Source: Pararhodobacter sp.
GTDB lineage: Bacteria > Pseudomonadota > Alphaproteobacteria > Rhodobacterales > Rhodobacteraceae
Assembly (NCBI GenBank): GCA_020832545.1
Contig: JAFIEK010000001.1
Coordinates: 186,001 to 250,000 of the forward strand
Reading direction: 5' to 3'
DNA length: 64,000 bases
Of this stretch, positions 8,135-17,316 are shown piece by piece. How positions within the stretch are numbered: position 1 is the stretch's first letter; each line of letters starts with the position of its first letter. The translations under genes and the position numbers were made by a program. Under the pieces are notes generated by a model, which was not told the DNA's origin, did not search any database, and was given only the letters and a program-made list of their open reading frames with translations.

Positions 8135-8820
8135 CAGATTTCATTCTAGGCAATCCATGTCGCTGTTCAATTTTTTTGACATTGACCAAGGAACCGTATT
8201 TTCAGAATCATCATTGCGCATCTGTACATTACGCAGCAACAGAAACTCCAGCCCCTTCACTTTCACCCAGCGCAGCGATTCGAATCTTTTGCTGGCCGAA
8301 GAGGGATCTCGCGCACAGAATACTGCTGACCGGGCGGCACATTGAACTCCCCATCGCATCACTTTTCCGGCAGGATATCGGTAAGATTTGATCCACCTTG
8401 AAAATGGTGCAGGGAATGACTTCTCGTTTCGTCATGTGACTAACCATATCGCGATACTGAAGATACAGGGCTTTTCCTGGACCGAGGGACACATAAGCGT
8501 TTTGCTCGACTTGGCAAAGGACACAACCTGAGCAAAGTGTTGCCCGAGTGGGCCAACTGGTGCAAGTGCGCGCCCGTGCGTATCGTCGCCTTTGCCTTTT
8601 GGGCAGGTTCAGCGTGACCTCGCGGTGCAATCCGGACACGGTTCCTGAAGAGAACTGGCATGGCTCTGTCCTGACAGCCGCAGGGTTGGCCGACGGCGGA
8701 GCCTCTATGCCAACAATTTACACTGGGAGTGATCATTTCCCGTCGCTTGCGCCAGATCAAATCGCGGCGGGCGGAGTGCTGCATAGGTTGGGGCGTCCTT
8801 TCCCGGCAGGAGCTTTGATC
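8135..8820. other. Long intergenic region, AT-rich on its left side
   Basis: 686 bases separate the P-loop kinase gene from the next secreted-protein gene. The left half (to about 8480) shares the AT-rich base use of the kinase gene and probably entered with it. A minus-strand frame of 73 codons ends just before the kinase start but has no recognisable motif or ribosome site, so I do not call it. The right half is GC-rich like the host and presumably holds the promoter of the gene at 8821; I cannot point to it with confidence. Confidence 0.45.
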
Positions 8821-10530
8821 ATGTCCATGTATGTCACGCGTGTCGGTGCCCTGATCGGTCTGCTGTTCCTGGCCCCTGGCGCCCTGGCCGGAGACACTGC
8901 CCGCCCCTGCCCTGCCCCACTGGACACCGCCTGCGTGCTCGCGCAGGCCATCGAAACGACTCGGACGATCCCACAGGAGCAATCCCGCGGGCATGAGTTG
9001 AACGCGCTGATCGATCTCGCGCTCGCCGGTGCGCAGTTTGACATGGCGATTGATCTGGCCGGTGACTTGCAGCGCGATGATGCCGAGCGCGTGCTGAGCC
9101 GAATTGCCATCGGTATGGCCGCCACTGGGCAGGAGGCGCGCGCGCTTGAGGTGGCAAGCGGGCTGACCGACAGCCTGCTGCGCGCATCCGCGCTGGCAGG
9201 AATCGGCGTGCGCACAGGCAGCGCCGGGCATGTGGAGGACGCGCTGGCCATCGCCCGCGACATCTCGGCATGGGGGGCCGAAACCCGGACCGACCGCGCG
9301 CTGCACCTCGCTGCGATCGGCGCGGAAACCGCCGATGCCGCCTTGTTCGACGAGGCCATCGGACTGCTGGGTCGCGCAAGGGTGCGCGGGTTGCGTGACG
9401 GGGCGCTGGAGTGGGTCGCAGGCCGGCAGGCGAAGGCAGGCCTGTTTGCCGATGCGGCGACCACCGCGCAGCTGATCGGGGCGGCGAACAGCCGGGTTCA
9501 GGCCTTTCGCGGGATCGTGGGGCGCCAGATCGACGCCGGGGCGCTTGATGGTGCATTGCTGACCTGCGCCCAAATCGACGACCCGGCCGAGGCAGACAGC
9601 CAGCGCGAACGCGTCGCCCTCGCACAGGTGGCCGGTGGCGAAACGCGGGCCGCGCTGGAAACTTTGCGCGCCGTACAGACTGAAGCCGCCCGCGCCCGCG
9701 CCCTGCGCGCGATTGCATCGCTGGAAGCAGCGGATGATTTCGCCGCAGCGCTTACCGAGTTTGCCCTTGCGCAGCCCGCCAGCACCGGACGCGACGGAGC
9801 GTTGGCCGATCTGGCTGCCCGTGCGCTGGCCCAGGGCCACAGCACCCAAGCGGTCGCCTTGCTCGAAGTCATGGTTGATCCGGCAGCGCGCGCGCAGATC
9901 CGGCGGGCCCTTGCCGTCAGGGCCGCCGACGAAGCCGCCTTTGCTGCCGCCTGGGCCGACGCGAGGGCAATTGAATCACCCTTCGCAGGCGGCGAGGCGC
10001 TCGGCGACGTTGCGATTGACGCAGCGCGTGCGGGACTGGAGGCGCTTGCACTGGATTTCGCGGAACAGATCGAGGGCCCCAGCTGGCGGTTGCGCGCGCT
10101 CAGAGGGATCGGCGCTGTGACCGCCCGGCGCGATGTGTTCGATGCGGCGCTGACCCTCGCCCGTGAGGTGCAAAGCGGACATTTCCTGTCGGTGGAGCTG
10201 CGCGACATTGCCATTGCGCAGGCACAGGCCGGCCTGTTCGCGGATGCTCTGAACACCCGACTGGAAATCGCCAACCAGCCTGACCGGGCAATCCTTGACA
10301 CAGCCATGGTGGGGCTACTGATCAATCAGCAGGATTTTTCGCAAGCGGTAGCGATCATCCGCGCCTCGACAGACAGCTTCACCCGTGATCAGCAACTCAG
10401 CGCGATCGTGGACGCACAATCGCGCGCCGGTGCACCAGAGGCAGCCTTCGATACGGCGCTGACGATTGCCACCCCCTATTTCCGCGCCACCGCCTTGCGG
10501 GCAGTGGTCGCAGTACTTGCAGACGAGTGA
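8821..10530 (+). CDS. Exported all-helical repeat protein, function unknown
   Basis: 569 residues. A signal peptide (about residues 1-24, ending GALAG) is followed by a short Cys-containing segment. The rest, to the C-terminus, is one long series of Ala-rich helix pairs of roughly 30-40 residues resembling TPR or similar superhelical repeats (recurrent R-A-L-x-x-I-A and GLFADAL/GLFADAA elements). No catalytic motif is present, so a protein-binding scaffold in the periplasm is likely. I chose the ATG at 8821, not the longer frame, because GGCAGGAG sits 8 bases upstream and a signal peptide begins exactly there. The next gene (10605) is 74 bases downstream on the same strand, and the cluster of exported proteins on the opposite strand converges with it. 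Confidence 0.8.
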   Translation: MSMYVTRVGALIGLLFLAPGALAGDTARPCPAPLDTACVLAQAIETTRTIPQEQSRGHELNALIDLALAGAQFDMAIDLAGDLQRDDAERVLSRIAIGMAATGQEARALEVASGLTDSLLRASALAGIGVRTGSAGHVEDALAIARDISAWGAETRTDRALHLAAIGAETADAALFDEAIGLLGRARVRGLRDGALEWVAGRQAKAGLFADAATTAQLIGAANSRVQAFRGIVGRQIDAGALDGALLTCAQIDDPAEADSQRERVALAQVAGGETRAALETLRAVQTEAARARALRAIASLEAADDFAAALTEFALAQPASTGRDGALADLAARALAQGHSTQAVALLEVMVDPAARAQIRRALAVRAADEAAFAAAWADARAIESPFAGGEALGDVAIDAARAGLEALALDFAEQIEGPSWRLRALRGIGAVTARRDVFDAALTLAREVQSGHFLSVELRDIAIAQAQAGLFADALNTRLEIANQPDRAILDTAMVGLLINQQDFSQAVAIIRASTDSFTRDQQLSAIVDAQSRAGAPEAAFDTALTIATPYFRATALRAVVAVLADE

Positions 10531-10604
10531 ACGGGCGCGATGAGCTGCCCACCGATGGCAGGCCATCTGGCTCACAATGGGTAAGATGTTAGCAAAAGGG
10601 TGGC

Positions 10605-11219
10605 ATGGCCATGACTGACCGGACACAAACTGCCGAAACAGATCAATCAGCTGCAACCGGGGCGGTTGATCCGAAACAGGACGAACTGTCCTGGCAGGGA
10701 CGGCTGGAACTCTTCGCACCCCTGCGCGAGGGGGGGCCGGGTCGCGCCATGACGCACATCGCCATCATTGCAATCAGTGTCGCTGGCATCATCTGGGCTG
10801 TTCTGGCTGATCAGTCAATTCTGGCGGACAACCCGCTTGCCTATGTTGCAGGCATCGGGGGGTTCGGTGCAATTCTGACAACGCTGATCATTTTCTTGCT
10901 TCGTGGCCCTTTCCGCAGTCGCAAGGTAGTCTTTGTGCTGGCCCCCGATCATGCAGAGATCCGCAAGCGCACGGCGCAGGAAAAGGTCGACGCTGCGGTC
11001 AACCTGATTGCCGATCTGGCGACAGGAACGATGGCAGGTCAGGCCGTGCCGCAGTCGTTTGTGCCCTGGGCCGACGTCACGCGCGTGCGTTATCTGCCCG
11101 AGGCGCACCAGATCTTGCTGAAATTGAGGGAAATCAACCTGAGGTTCCATTGTCACGAGGCGGATCGCTACGCCCGTGCCAAGGCGATTGTCGGTGCCCA
11201 TACAGGTAATCGACGCTGA
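10605..11219 (+). CDS. Membrane protein with two helices and a PH-like cytoplasmic domain
   Basis: 204 residues, no named family recognised. A polar N-terminus (about 1-48) is followed by two hydrophobic helices (about 50-70 and 78-99) and then a soluble domain with alternating beta strands (KVVFVLAPDHAEIRKR..., TRVRYLPEAHQILLKLREINLRF) that resembles bacterial PH-domain proteins. The start ATG at 10605 has AAAAGGG upstream; the second Met two codons later is an alternative. It probably forms a unit with the helical repeat protein just upstream. Confidence 0.65.
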   Translation: MAMTDRTQTAETDQSAATGAVDPKQDELSWQGRLELFAPLREGGPGRAMTHIAIIAISVAGIIWAVLADQSILADNPLAYVAGIGGFGAILTTLIIFLLRGPFRSRKVVFVLAPDHAEIRKRTAQEKVDAAVNLIADLATGTMAGQAVPQSFVPWADVTRVRYLPEAHQILLKLREINLRFHCHEADRYARAKAIVGAHTGNRR

Positions 11220-11295
11220 TCTGGCGATCTGGCCGTCAGCTATCGGCACGGTCGGCTGGCGGACATCTGGCAGTTGGCCTTTGAGCGAAAACCGC

Positions 11296-13866
11296 TTACC
11301 GCCCCGCACTGTCGAGCGCGCGTATCGCGTTGCGGGTCTGCGGGCCAACCACGCCATCGACTACGCCAGCATAGACACCCGCCGCATGCAGCCGGTGCTG
11401 CAAGGCGCGGATCACCGGGCGGGGCAAGCCGTCCAGCACGCTCAGAACTGATGCCCCGGCGCCGCCCCGGATCGATTGTTCGAACCAATGGGCGGCCTGT
11501 TCGGGATCGCGCGCCACGCCCTGTCCGTTGCTGTAGGCCAGCGCGAGATTTGCCATGGCAGGTGCATGCCCCTCGTCGGCAGCGCGGCGAAACCAGACCA
11601 ACGCCTGATGGTGATCAATGGGGCCACCCTGCCCCATTGCATGCATCCCGCCCAGGTTGTTCATAGCTGGATGATGCCCCGCCTCGGCCCCGCGTTGCAG
11701 CCAGTAGCGCGCCTGCGCGTAGTCTTGCACCATGCCGCGCCCGTCGATGTAGAACCGGCCGATATTGTTCATCGCAAAGGCCGAACCGGCCTCAGCCGCG
11801 CGCAGATACCAGCGTGCCGCTTCCGCCGGGTCAGGCCGCAATCCGCCCAGACCCTGCCCATACATATAGCCCAGATTGTTCATCGCCTGCGCATCGCCCG
11901 CCTCGGCCCCGGCCCGATACCAGCGCGCGGCAAGGGCGTCATCGGGTGCAACGCCCTGCCCCTGCCGGTAGGCCAACGCCAGCGCCGTCATGGCCAGTGC
12001 AACCCCACCTTCGGCAGCCTGTCGCAGATGGTCAATCGCCTCGGCGTCAGACCCGCCTGCTTGCAGACTGCGGGCAAGGCGATAGTGCAAGCCGGGGTCG
12101 CCGGGATGACCGGCCAGGGCGCTGCGACAGGCCGTGATCGCGGCGAAAGGGTCGTTGATGGTGGCACCAGTCAGCGCTTCGCAGGCCGCCGAGCTTGCCA
12201 CATCATCCGGGCGAGGTGCGGTTTGCGGGCCTTGCGGGGGGGCTGCCGCGCTCAACCGAGACAGCCGCATTTGTGCGAGGGCTGCGAACTGGCCATCCGG
12301 CCAGCGGCCCAGATAAGCCTCGTAGGCGGCGGGCGCATCCATGTCGCGCACGCTTTCCCAAAACAGGATTTCTGCCGGAAGGTCTGCCGCTGTCGCATCG
12401 CCTGCGGCGACCGGAGGCACCGGGGGCTGCGGGGCAACAGGTTCTGGCGCAACTGGCGGTTGCGCATCTGTGCGGTCCGGTTTGGTGGGCGTCGTATCGG
12501 GTTCCGGTTGCGCGACCTGCGGCGGCGACTCTGGTGCGACAGTTTCGGTAGCCGGAGGGCTGACTGACAGGGTTCCCGGCTCCGACGGACATGGCACCAA
12601 CCCGTCGAATCGCGCCGCCGCAAAGAACCGCTCGAACGCGCCCTGCTCGAACCAATGCGGCGAGCCCGCCCAGGTAATCGCCAGGGGCGATCCATCCGGC
12701 AAGCAATGATCGGGCAGTGCCATAACGCGTGGGCCCGCCACCAAGTTGAAGCCATGCAGGAAGGCGTCGTAACTCTGTCGCCCCTCGAACAGCCGCGCGG
12801 GCACGCCCATGACCTCGCCCAAGCGCTCGCTCGGTGTGCCGGTGAACGAGGTCGACAGATCAGCGGCACTTGCGGCGCGACGTCCGGTCTCGAAGATGAT
12901 GAACCCTTGATAGCCGCCTGTGGAGCTGAAGCTTACTGCCTCCCTTCGTTCATTGAACCCGCTCCAGCCCTCGGGCAACTCGGTGAGGACCAGCGCGCCA
13001 TCCAGAAACATCAGCGGGCCTGCAGGGTCCTCGTCATGCGTGGTCTCTGCGGATACGGGCGCAATGGACAGGCTTTGCGTCGCGTTCTCGGCCAGATCAC
13101 TGATTTCCCGCTGACCATCATAGCCGACAAACACGAGCGTCAGATACACGGTCCCGTCGATCGGCAACTGGCTTTCAATCATCTCGATCTTCATGCCAAA
13201 ACCACCCTCCTCGATCACGCCGGAAAGCCAGGTCATGACAATTCCGCTTTCCAGCGTCAGGGTGCGGCGTGATACCTCGGTAAACGAGCGATCACGCTCG
13301 AACTCGGGCAAGTGCGGGCGGTGGGTTAAGCCAACGGTCGCCATGATGCCGTAGGGTGCGCTTTCCCCCGCCATGACCGCCGCGCCCATCGCTTCAAGAT
13401 CGGTATCGGTGAACGCAACCGAGCCCTCTTCACCAACGAAATCCGGCAAGGTTTCTTCGTCTATCATGAAGAAATCACCCGGAAATCCGATCCGCACGGG
13501 GTAGGAGATTTCTACGTGCCGCTGGGTGAGCACAATCTCATGCCATGCCCAACCCTCGGGCAGAACGTATCCGGTTCCTGCCTGAGCGGTGATGGATTCT
13601 GGCAAAGGGCTGTCTGGCGTCGCCTCAGGCTGCGGGGCTTCGGTCACTGAATCGAGCGACGGCAGTTCACCGGGGTCGCCAAAGACATCACGGCCCCAGT
13701 CCTGCGGGTCGGGGTCGGTCAGGATGTGATCGAGAGGCTGAAGCGGCGCATCGGGCAGGAAGTCATCAAGGAAATCATCGCGCTCTTGCGAAAGGCCCGG
13801 AAGCGGCAGGGCCAGCGACAGGGTCAACGACAAGGCGACCAGCCTGGCCTGTGAAAATCGTGTCAT
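11296..13866 (-). CDS. Exported multidomain protein with Sel1 repeats and a C-terminal peptidoglycan-binding-like domain
   Basis: 856 residues. In order: a signal peptide (1-26); an Asp/Pro-rich linker to about 100; two beta-rich domains of unknown fold (about 105-420); a Pro/Val-rich linker (about 440-500); a segment with ILFWESVRD...YLGRWPDGQF (about 505-545); at least four to five Sel1-like TPR repeats with the MNNLGYMY/MNNIGRFY/MNNLGGMH pattern (about 605-795); and a C-terminal RALQHRLHAAGVYAGVVDGVVGP motif typical of PG_binding_1 domains. It is probably a periplasmic protein that contacts the cell wall. The start overlaps the previous gene by 4 bases, making it the last gene of a three-gene unit (16955 to 11296). 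The FW...WPDG segment recurs in the first gene of the unit. Confidence 0.82.
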   Translation of the reverse strand: MTRFSQARLVALSLTLSLALPLPGLSQERDDFLDDFLPDAPLQPLDHILTDPDPQDWGRDVFGDPGELPSLDSVTEAPQPEATPDSPLPESITAQAGTGYVLPEGWAWHEIVLTQRHVEISYPVRIGFPGDFFMIDEETLPDFVGEEGSVAFTDTDLEAMGAAVMAGESAPYGIMATVGLTHRPHLPEFERDRSFTEVSRRTLTLESGIVMTWLSGVIEEGGFGMKIEMIESQLPIDGTVYLTLVFVGYDGQREISDLAENATQSLSIAPVSAETTHDEDPAGPLMFLDGALVLTELPEGWSGFNERREAVSFSSTGGYQGFIIFETGRRAASAADLSTSFTGTPSERLGEVMGVPARLFEGRQSYDAFLHGFNLVAGPRVMALPDHCLPDGSPLAITWAGSPHWFEQGAFERFFAAARFDGLVPCPSEPGTLSVSPPATETVAPESPPQVAQPEPDTTPTKPDRTDAQPPVAPEPVAPQPPVPPVAAGDATAADLPAEILFWESVRDMDAPAAYEAYLGRWPDGQFAALAQMRLSRLSAAAPPQGPQTAPRPDDVASSAACEALTGATINDPFAAITACRSALAGHPGDPGLHYRLARSLQAGGSDAEAIDHLRQAAEGGVALAMTALALAYRQGQGVAPDDALAARWYRAGAEAGDAQAMNNLGYMYGQGLGGLRPDPAEAARWYLRAAEAGSAFAMNNIGRFYIDGRGMVQDYAQARYWLQRGAEAGHHPAMNNLGGMHAMGQGGPIDHHQALVWFRRAADEGHAPAMANLALAYSNGQGVARDPEQAAHWFEQSIRGGAGASVLSVLDGLPRPVIRALQHRLHAAGVYAGVVDGVVGPQTRNAIRALDSAGR

Positions 13867-15782
13867 CGTACGCCTCCGGATGGGTCTGGATCTATGCTCT
13901 GAATGCGGTTGAGCGATTGCAGAATCGCATCGCGCATCTGCCTGCCTGCCGGGCCGGAAAAATCATAAAATTGCGCCTCTTCGCCGGTCAGCAGATGCAC
14001 CCCGGTCAGGGTCAGTTGCGCCGGGCCGTGGCAGGTGGTGCGCCGGATCAGCCCGTTGTCGATGTCGCTGCGCTGGCGCGACAGGGTGCAGTCCGATTGC
14101 GCAAGGTGCTGGCCGCTCAGAAAACCGCCGCTACAGGCTGACAGGCTGAGGATGTCGTCGAACCGGGGCTCGGCCATGACCAGCCTCTCGCCCTCCAGCC
14201 GACCGGTCGACACCTGCTGCCAACCATCATCTTGCACATACCGCCCCAGCAGAACCGAACCCGGCGCGGCAACGGAAAAGTTCATAACCCAGTCGTCGCG
14301 CGCGGGCATGCTGTCGCTATAGGGCGCGGGGGCCATCGGCCCTTCATGAACAATGTCGCAACGCCCCGCGCCCTCACTGACGCGAAACTGCGAGATCACC
14401 CGGGCCTGAGGCCGCCCGAACAGAACCTCAGCCCGGTCGGTCTGCTCGAAGAAGATGCGTTGTTCTTCCGGCCCCTCGGGGCGCAACAGCACGATCCGGT
14501 TGGGCGCGCCGTTCGTCAGCCAGGCGTATTTCGTGGCCCGGATCACCCGGTCCTGCCCCGGCTCAAGGGTGCCCCGCCAGGCACGCCCACCACCCAACGG
14601 GATCTCGAATTGGGTGGGGCTGTCGATATCCAGCGCCGACAGGCTGATTTCCAGCGGTGCGTTCAGTGCCGGGCGCAGATCAGCGTTCAGGCGCGCCACC
14701 TCGGCCGTGGTGGCCTCAATCCAGTTGCGATGCGTGATCCGGGGGAGGATCTCGCGGGTGAACATGCCCATCAGCGATGCGGTATGCTCTTCCTCCAGCT
14801 TGTCGCGGATCGCCTGTGTCAGGCTGGCGCCGCGCGCAAAACCCCAGGTGCCTGAGCCCCCCGCAATATCGCGGCTGTACAGATCGAACTGCGGGCTGTC
14901 CCAGAACCGGGTCACATAATTGCGGATCTCGGTCTCAATCATGGCCATGAAACGCTCTGGCGTGCGGGCATGGCGCTGCGCGTGATAGAGAAAGAGCGCC
15001 CATTCGTTGCGGCTGCGCCCGCCCTCGACACGGTGTCGCATGGCCTCCAGCCGCTCATGGTCGGTGGGTGACAGATGGCTGGCCTGCGCCCCCCATTGCG
15101 CGGCCTCGGCGGCGCGGTCGTACTCAGTGTAGTATGACGTGTAGGCAATGCGCCAGGCATCGGTGCGCGCCAGCCATGCCTGCTCGCCAAAGCTGGTCAC
15201 GGCGTGATTGATGATGAAGATGGCCGGGTTGAACAGGTTCAATTCCGGCCAGCCCAGCTTGCCGCGCGCATAGTTCAACATGCCGCGAAACGCCGTCAGC
15301 CCGGCGGCCCGGTTGTCACCCGCGCTCAGATCCAGCGTGACCCGCCAGACGGTCATGAACAGGCCCAGTTCCGTCATGGCGTTGTTGATGTTGGTCAGGC
15401 TTAGCTGGCCCAGGTTCTCAGCCTGTGTCAGAAACTCGCCCGCCACATCAAAGGCGAACGAGAACTCTTCCCAGGCTGCATTGCGAAACATTGCATCGGC
15501 CTGAGCGTCCTGATGGGCCGCAAACCCCTCGCCGATCGCCTGCATCACCCAGTCCGAAGCGAAGTGCCCGCGCATGGCCCAGTCTTCACGGATATCGGGG
15601 TTGAGGGTGAAAGCATTGACTCGCTGCGCGGGGCCAGCGCCTTCGGTTTCGATCAGGATTGGCCGGAACCGCCCGTCATCAACCGGCAAGGCACCGCCAG
15701 TCCGAAGGCCCTGCGCCTCCAAGGTCCCAGCCAAAAGGGCCACCGCCGCGAAGGCGGACACAAACCCACGCACCATATTCAT
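13863..15782 (-). CDS. Exported protein of unknown function
   Basis: 639 residues with a signal peptide (about 1-24, ending LEAQG) and no recognised domain. The N-terminal two thirds look helical: DWVMQAIGEGF, YARGKLGWPELNLFNPAIFIIN, and an AQASHLSPTDHERLEAMRHR region recalling a DUF of Rhodobacterales secreted proteins. The C-terminal third looks like a beta-sandwich with a Cys pair near residues 540-600. It is the middle gene of a three-gene operon: the downstream gene overlaps by 4 bases and the upstream gene ends 21 bases before. Coupled translation with a Sel1/PG-binding protein suggests a shared envelope complex. Confidence 0.7.
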   Translation of the reverse strand: MNMVRGFVSAFAAVALLAGTLEAQGLRTGGALPVDDGRFRPILIETEGAGPAQRVNAFTLNPDIREDWAMRGHFASDWVMQAIGEGFAAHQDAQADAMFRNAAWEEFSFAFDVAGEFLTQAENLGQLSLTNINNAMTELGLFMTVWRVTLDLSAGDNRAAGLTAFRGMLNYARGKLGWPELNLFNPAIFIINHAVTSFGEQAWLARTDAWRIAYTSYYTEYDRAAEAAQWGAQASHLSPTDHERLEAMRHRVEGGRSRNEWALFLYHAQRHARTPERFMAMIETEIRNYVTRFWDSPQFDLYSRDIAGGSGTWGFARGASLTQAIRDKLEEEHTASLMGMFTREILPRITHRNWIEATTAEVARLNADLRPALNAPLEISLSALDIDSPTQFEIPLGGGRAWRGTLEPGQDRVIRATKYAWLTNGAPNRIVLLRPEGPEEQRIFFEQTDRAEVLFGRPQARVISQFRVSEGAGRCDIVHEGPMAPAPYSDSMPARDDWVMNFSVAAPGSVLLGRYVQDDGWQQVSTGRLEGERLVMAEPRFDDILSLSACSGGFLSGQHLAQSDCTLSRQRSDIDNGLIRRTTCHGPAQLTLTGVHLLTGEEAQFYDFSGPAGRQMRDAILQSLNRIQSIDPDPSGGVR

Positions 15783-15803
15783 GGCCTTCCCCCTCCTGCG
15801 CGA

Positions 15804-16955
15804 TCACGGCGCGTAGAACAATGCCTCGGGCAGACCGTAAGTTTGTACCCAGTCAATCCAGTAGACATCCGTCGGACCGATCACATACTCCAGTGCGCGC
15901 CATTGCCCGCCCTGTCGCACCAGCAGCACCATCACCAGATCGCTCATCATGTCGGCCTGCCAGTCGCGCGCGAAGGGCGTGCGCATCCAGTCAAAACGGC
16001 GGCCATCGGGTTCGACGGGCGTGCCCATCAGAAAGGCCCAGTCGCCCGCGGTGCGCAGCGTGTTCACCACAAACAACAGGGGCCGCCCCAGATCGGCCTG
16101 AACCGGCACCCGCGCGGCATCCATCAGATCGCGGCGCAGGGCAGTGTCGCGCGCCGGGGATTGAAAGACCGAGGGATGCGACGGCGGCACAGGCGGAAAC
16201 GCGGTTTGCGGCGACGGTTCAATGGTCGGGGCCGGGGCTGAAGCGCCCTCAAGGCTGAGCGCGATCCGCTCCATGAGGGCTGCGAACTCGGCCTCACGTG
16301 CGAGCGGGTAGAACCCCTCGAACACATGGATCAGCCCCTGCGCGCGGTCGATCAGCACCCGGCGATGGAGCAGGCGACTGCCCTGCAGTGCAGTGAATTC
16401 GTATTCGCCCGGTAGAACACGTTGCAGGCGGACCTGATCGTACTCACCGTCGCGCAGGGCGGCATCCAGCGCCACATCAGGCGATTGGCCAAACATATCA
16501 TGCTGGCCGAAAACCAGAAACCCGGCCGTGCCGTCAGGTGTCAGAAAACTGCGTCCGTCATCGTTGTCAGGCGGCGGCTGGGCCACGAACTGATTGGCGG
16601 GAAAGCGCAGGCTTGTGCCAAAGCGGGCGTTTACATAGGGCGACCACTCTCCCTCTGGCGGCATCATAGGTGGCGGGGGGCTGGACAACGCGGCCAACCG
16701 CAGCCGCGCCAGATCGGCGAAAATGCCGTCTGGCCAGCGTTCCAGATAGGCGCGAAACTCGTCCGGGCTGGTGCTCTGCATAATGCTTTGCCAAAAGACC
16801 AGCTCGACCGACGCGGTGGGTTCGGTCACTGCGCTACCCGGTGCCGTCTGGCTTTGCGCCGGGCCGCCCGCACATGCCACGCCGGTCAACATGACGCAAA
16901 ACAGGGCCGCGACCCCACGAAAGCCTGGACGGAGCAGCATGGGATTCCGGGGCAC
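15804..16955 (-). CDS. Lipoprotein-like exported protein with FW...WPDG segment
   Basis: 383 residues. The N-terminal hydrophobic stretch ends in LTGVACAG, a poor lipobox, so a lipoprotein is possible but not certain. Then come a segment LVFWQSIMQS...YLERWPDGIF (about 54-80), closely parallel to the one in the 856-residue protein of the same operon, and a beta-rich domain (about 100-230) of the type seen beside caspase-like and kinase proteins. A C-terminal domain follows. The start is GTG at 16953-16955 with a perfect AGGAGG five bases upstream. It is the first gene of the three-gene exported unit. Confidence 0.72.
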   Translation of the reverse strand: MPRNPMLLRPGFRGVAALFCVMLTGVACAGGPAQSQTAPGSAVTEPTASVELVFWQSIMQSTSPDEFRAYLERWPDGIFADLARLRLAALSSPPPPMMPPEGEWSPYVNARFGTSLRFPANQFVAQPPPDNDDGRSFLTPDGTAGFLVFGQHDMFGQSPDVALDAALRDGEYDQVRLQRVLPGEYEFTALQGSRLLHRRVLIDRAQGLIHVFEGFYPLAREAEFAALMERIALSLEGASAPAPTIEPSPQTAFPPVPPSHPSVFQSPARDTALRRDLMDAARVPVQADLGRPLLFVVNTLRTAGDWAFLMGTPVEPDGRRFDWMRTPFARDWQADMMSDLVMVLLVRQGGQWRALEYVIGPTDVYWIDWVQTYGLPEALFYAP

Positions 16956-17088
16956 TCACGCCTCCTGTGTCAGTTGGCCCGCACAAGATGCGGCACAGGT
17001 TTGGCTATCAAGAACCGCGCTGCCCGGCCTTGACCCACATCAAGACCAAAATGCCACTGTGTCGCGCACCGGGCGCGCGCTGCTCTGA

Positions 17089-17298
17089 TCAGTTTCTGTT
17101 CCGCGCAGACGACGGATACCTAAGGAGGGCGAACTGGCCTTCTGCGCAATTGGCAAAAACTGCAGTCTTGCCCACAGCATGTTTGTGCCCAATCACCTTG
17201 CCAGTCAGCACATCATTCTCAAGGAACCATGCGGCAGGAAGAAGCCCAGGCGTGAACCACAAGGTTGCCGCTAGTCCGATCCACGACTTCGCGTTCAT
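17089..17298 (-). CDS. Possible small exported protein
   Basis: 69 residues starting MNAKSWIGLAATLWF, with a short basic N-terminus and a hydrophobic stretch resembling a signal peptide. The mature part has a single Cys and a beta-like end (GQFALLRYP), a pattern seen in small periplasmic proteins of alphaproteobacteria. There is no good ribosome site. The gene lies in the same direction as the flanking genes, 18 bases after the aldehyde dehydrogenase stop and 133 bases before the lipoprotein gene. It could be real or a chance frame. Confidence 0.38.
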   Translation of the reverse strand: MNAKSWIGLAATLWFTPGLLPAAWFLENDVLTGKVIGHKHAVGKTAVFANCAEGQFALLRYPSSARNRN

Positions 17299-17316
17299 CG
17301 CCAGGCATGACTTTGC

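Noticed and set aside
8141-8362. 73-codon minus-strand frame just upstream of the P-loop kinase
   Set aside because: The position suggests an operon partner, but there is no ribosome site, motif or kinase-like codon use across its 5' half.
8440-9849. Minus-strand frame of 469 codons opposite the helical-repeat protein
   Set aside because: It mirrors the high-GC coding strand, is rich in Gly, Arg and Gln, has no signal or motif, and the plus-strand gene has a ribosome site and signal peptide.
15513-16241. Plus-strand frame opposite the lipoprotein-like gene
   Set aside because: Antisense shadow: His/Arg/Gln-rich and without start signals, while the minus-strand gene has a perfect AGGAGG.
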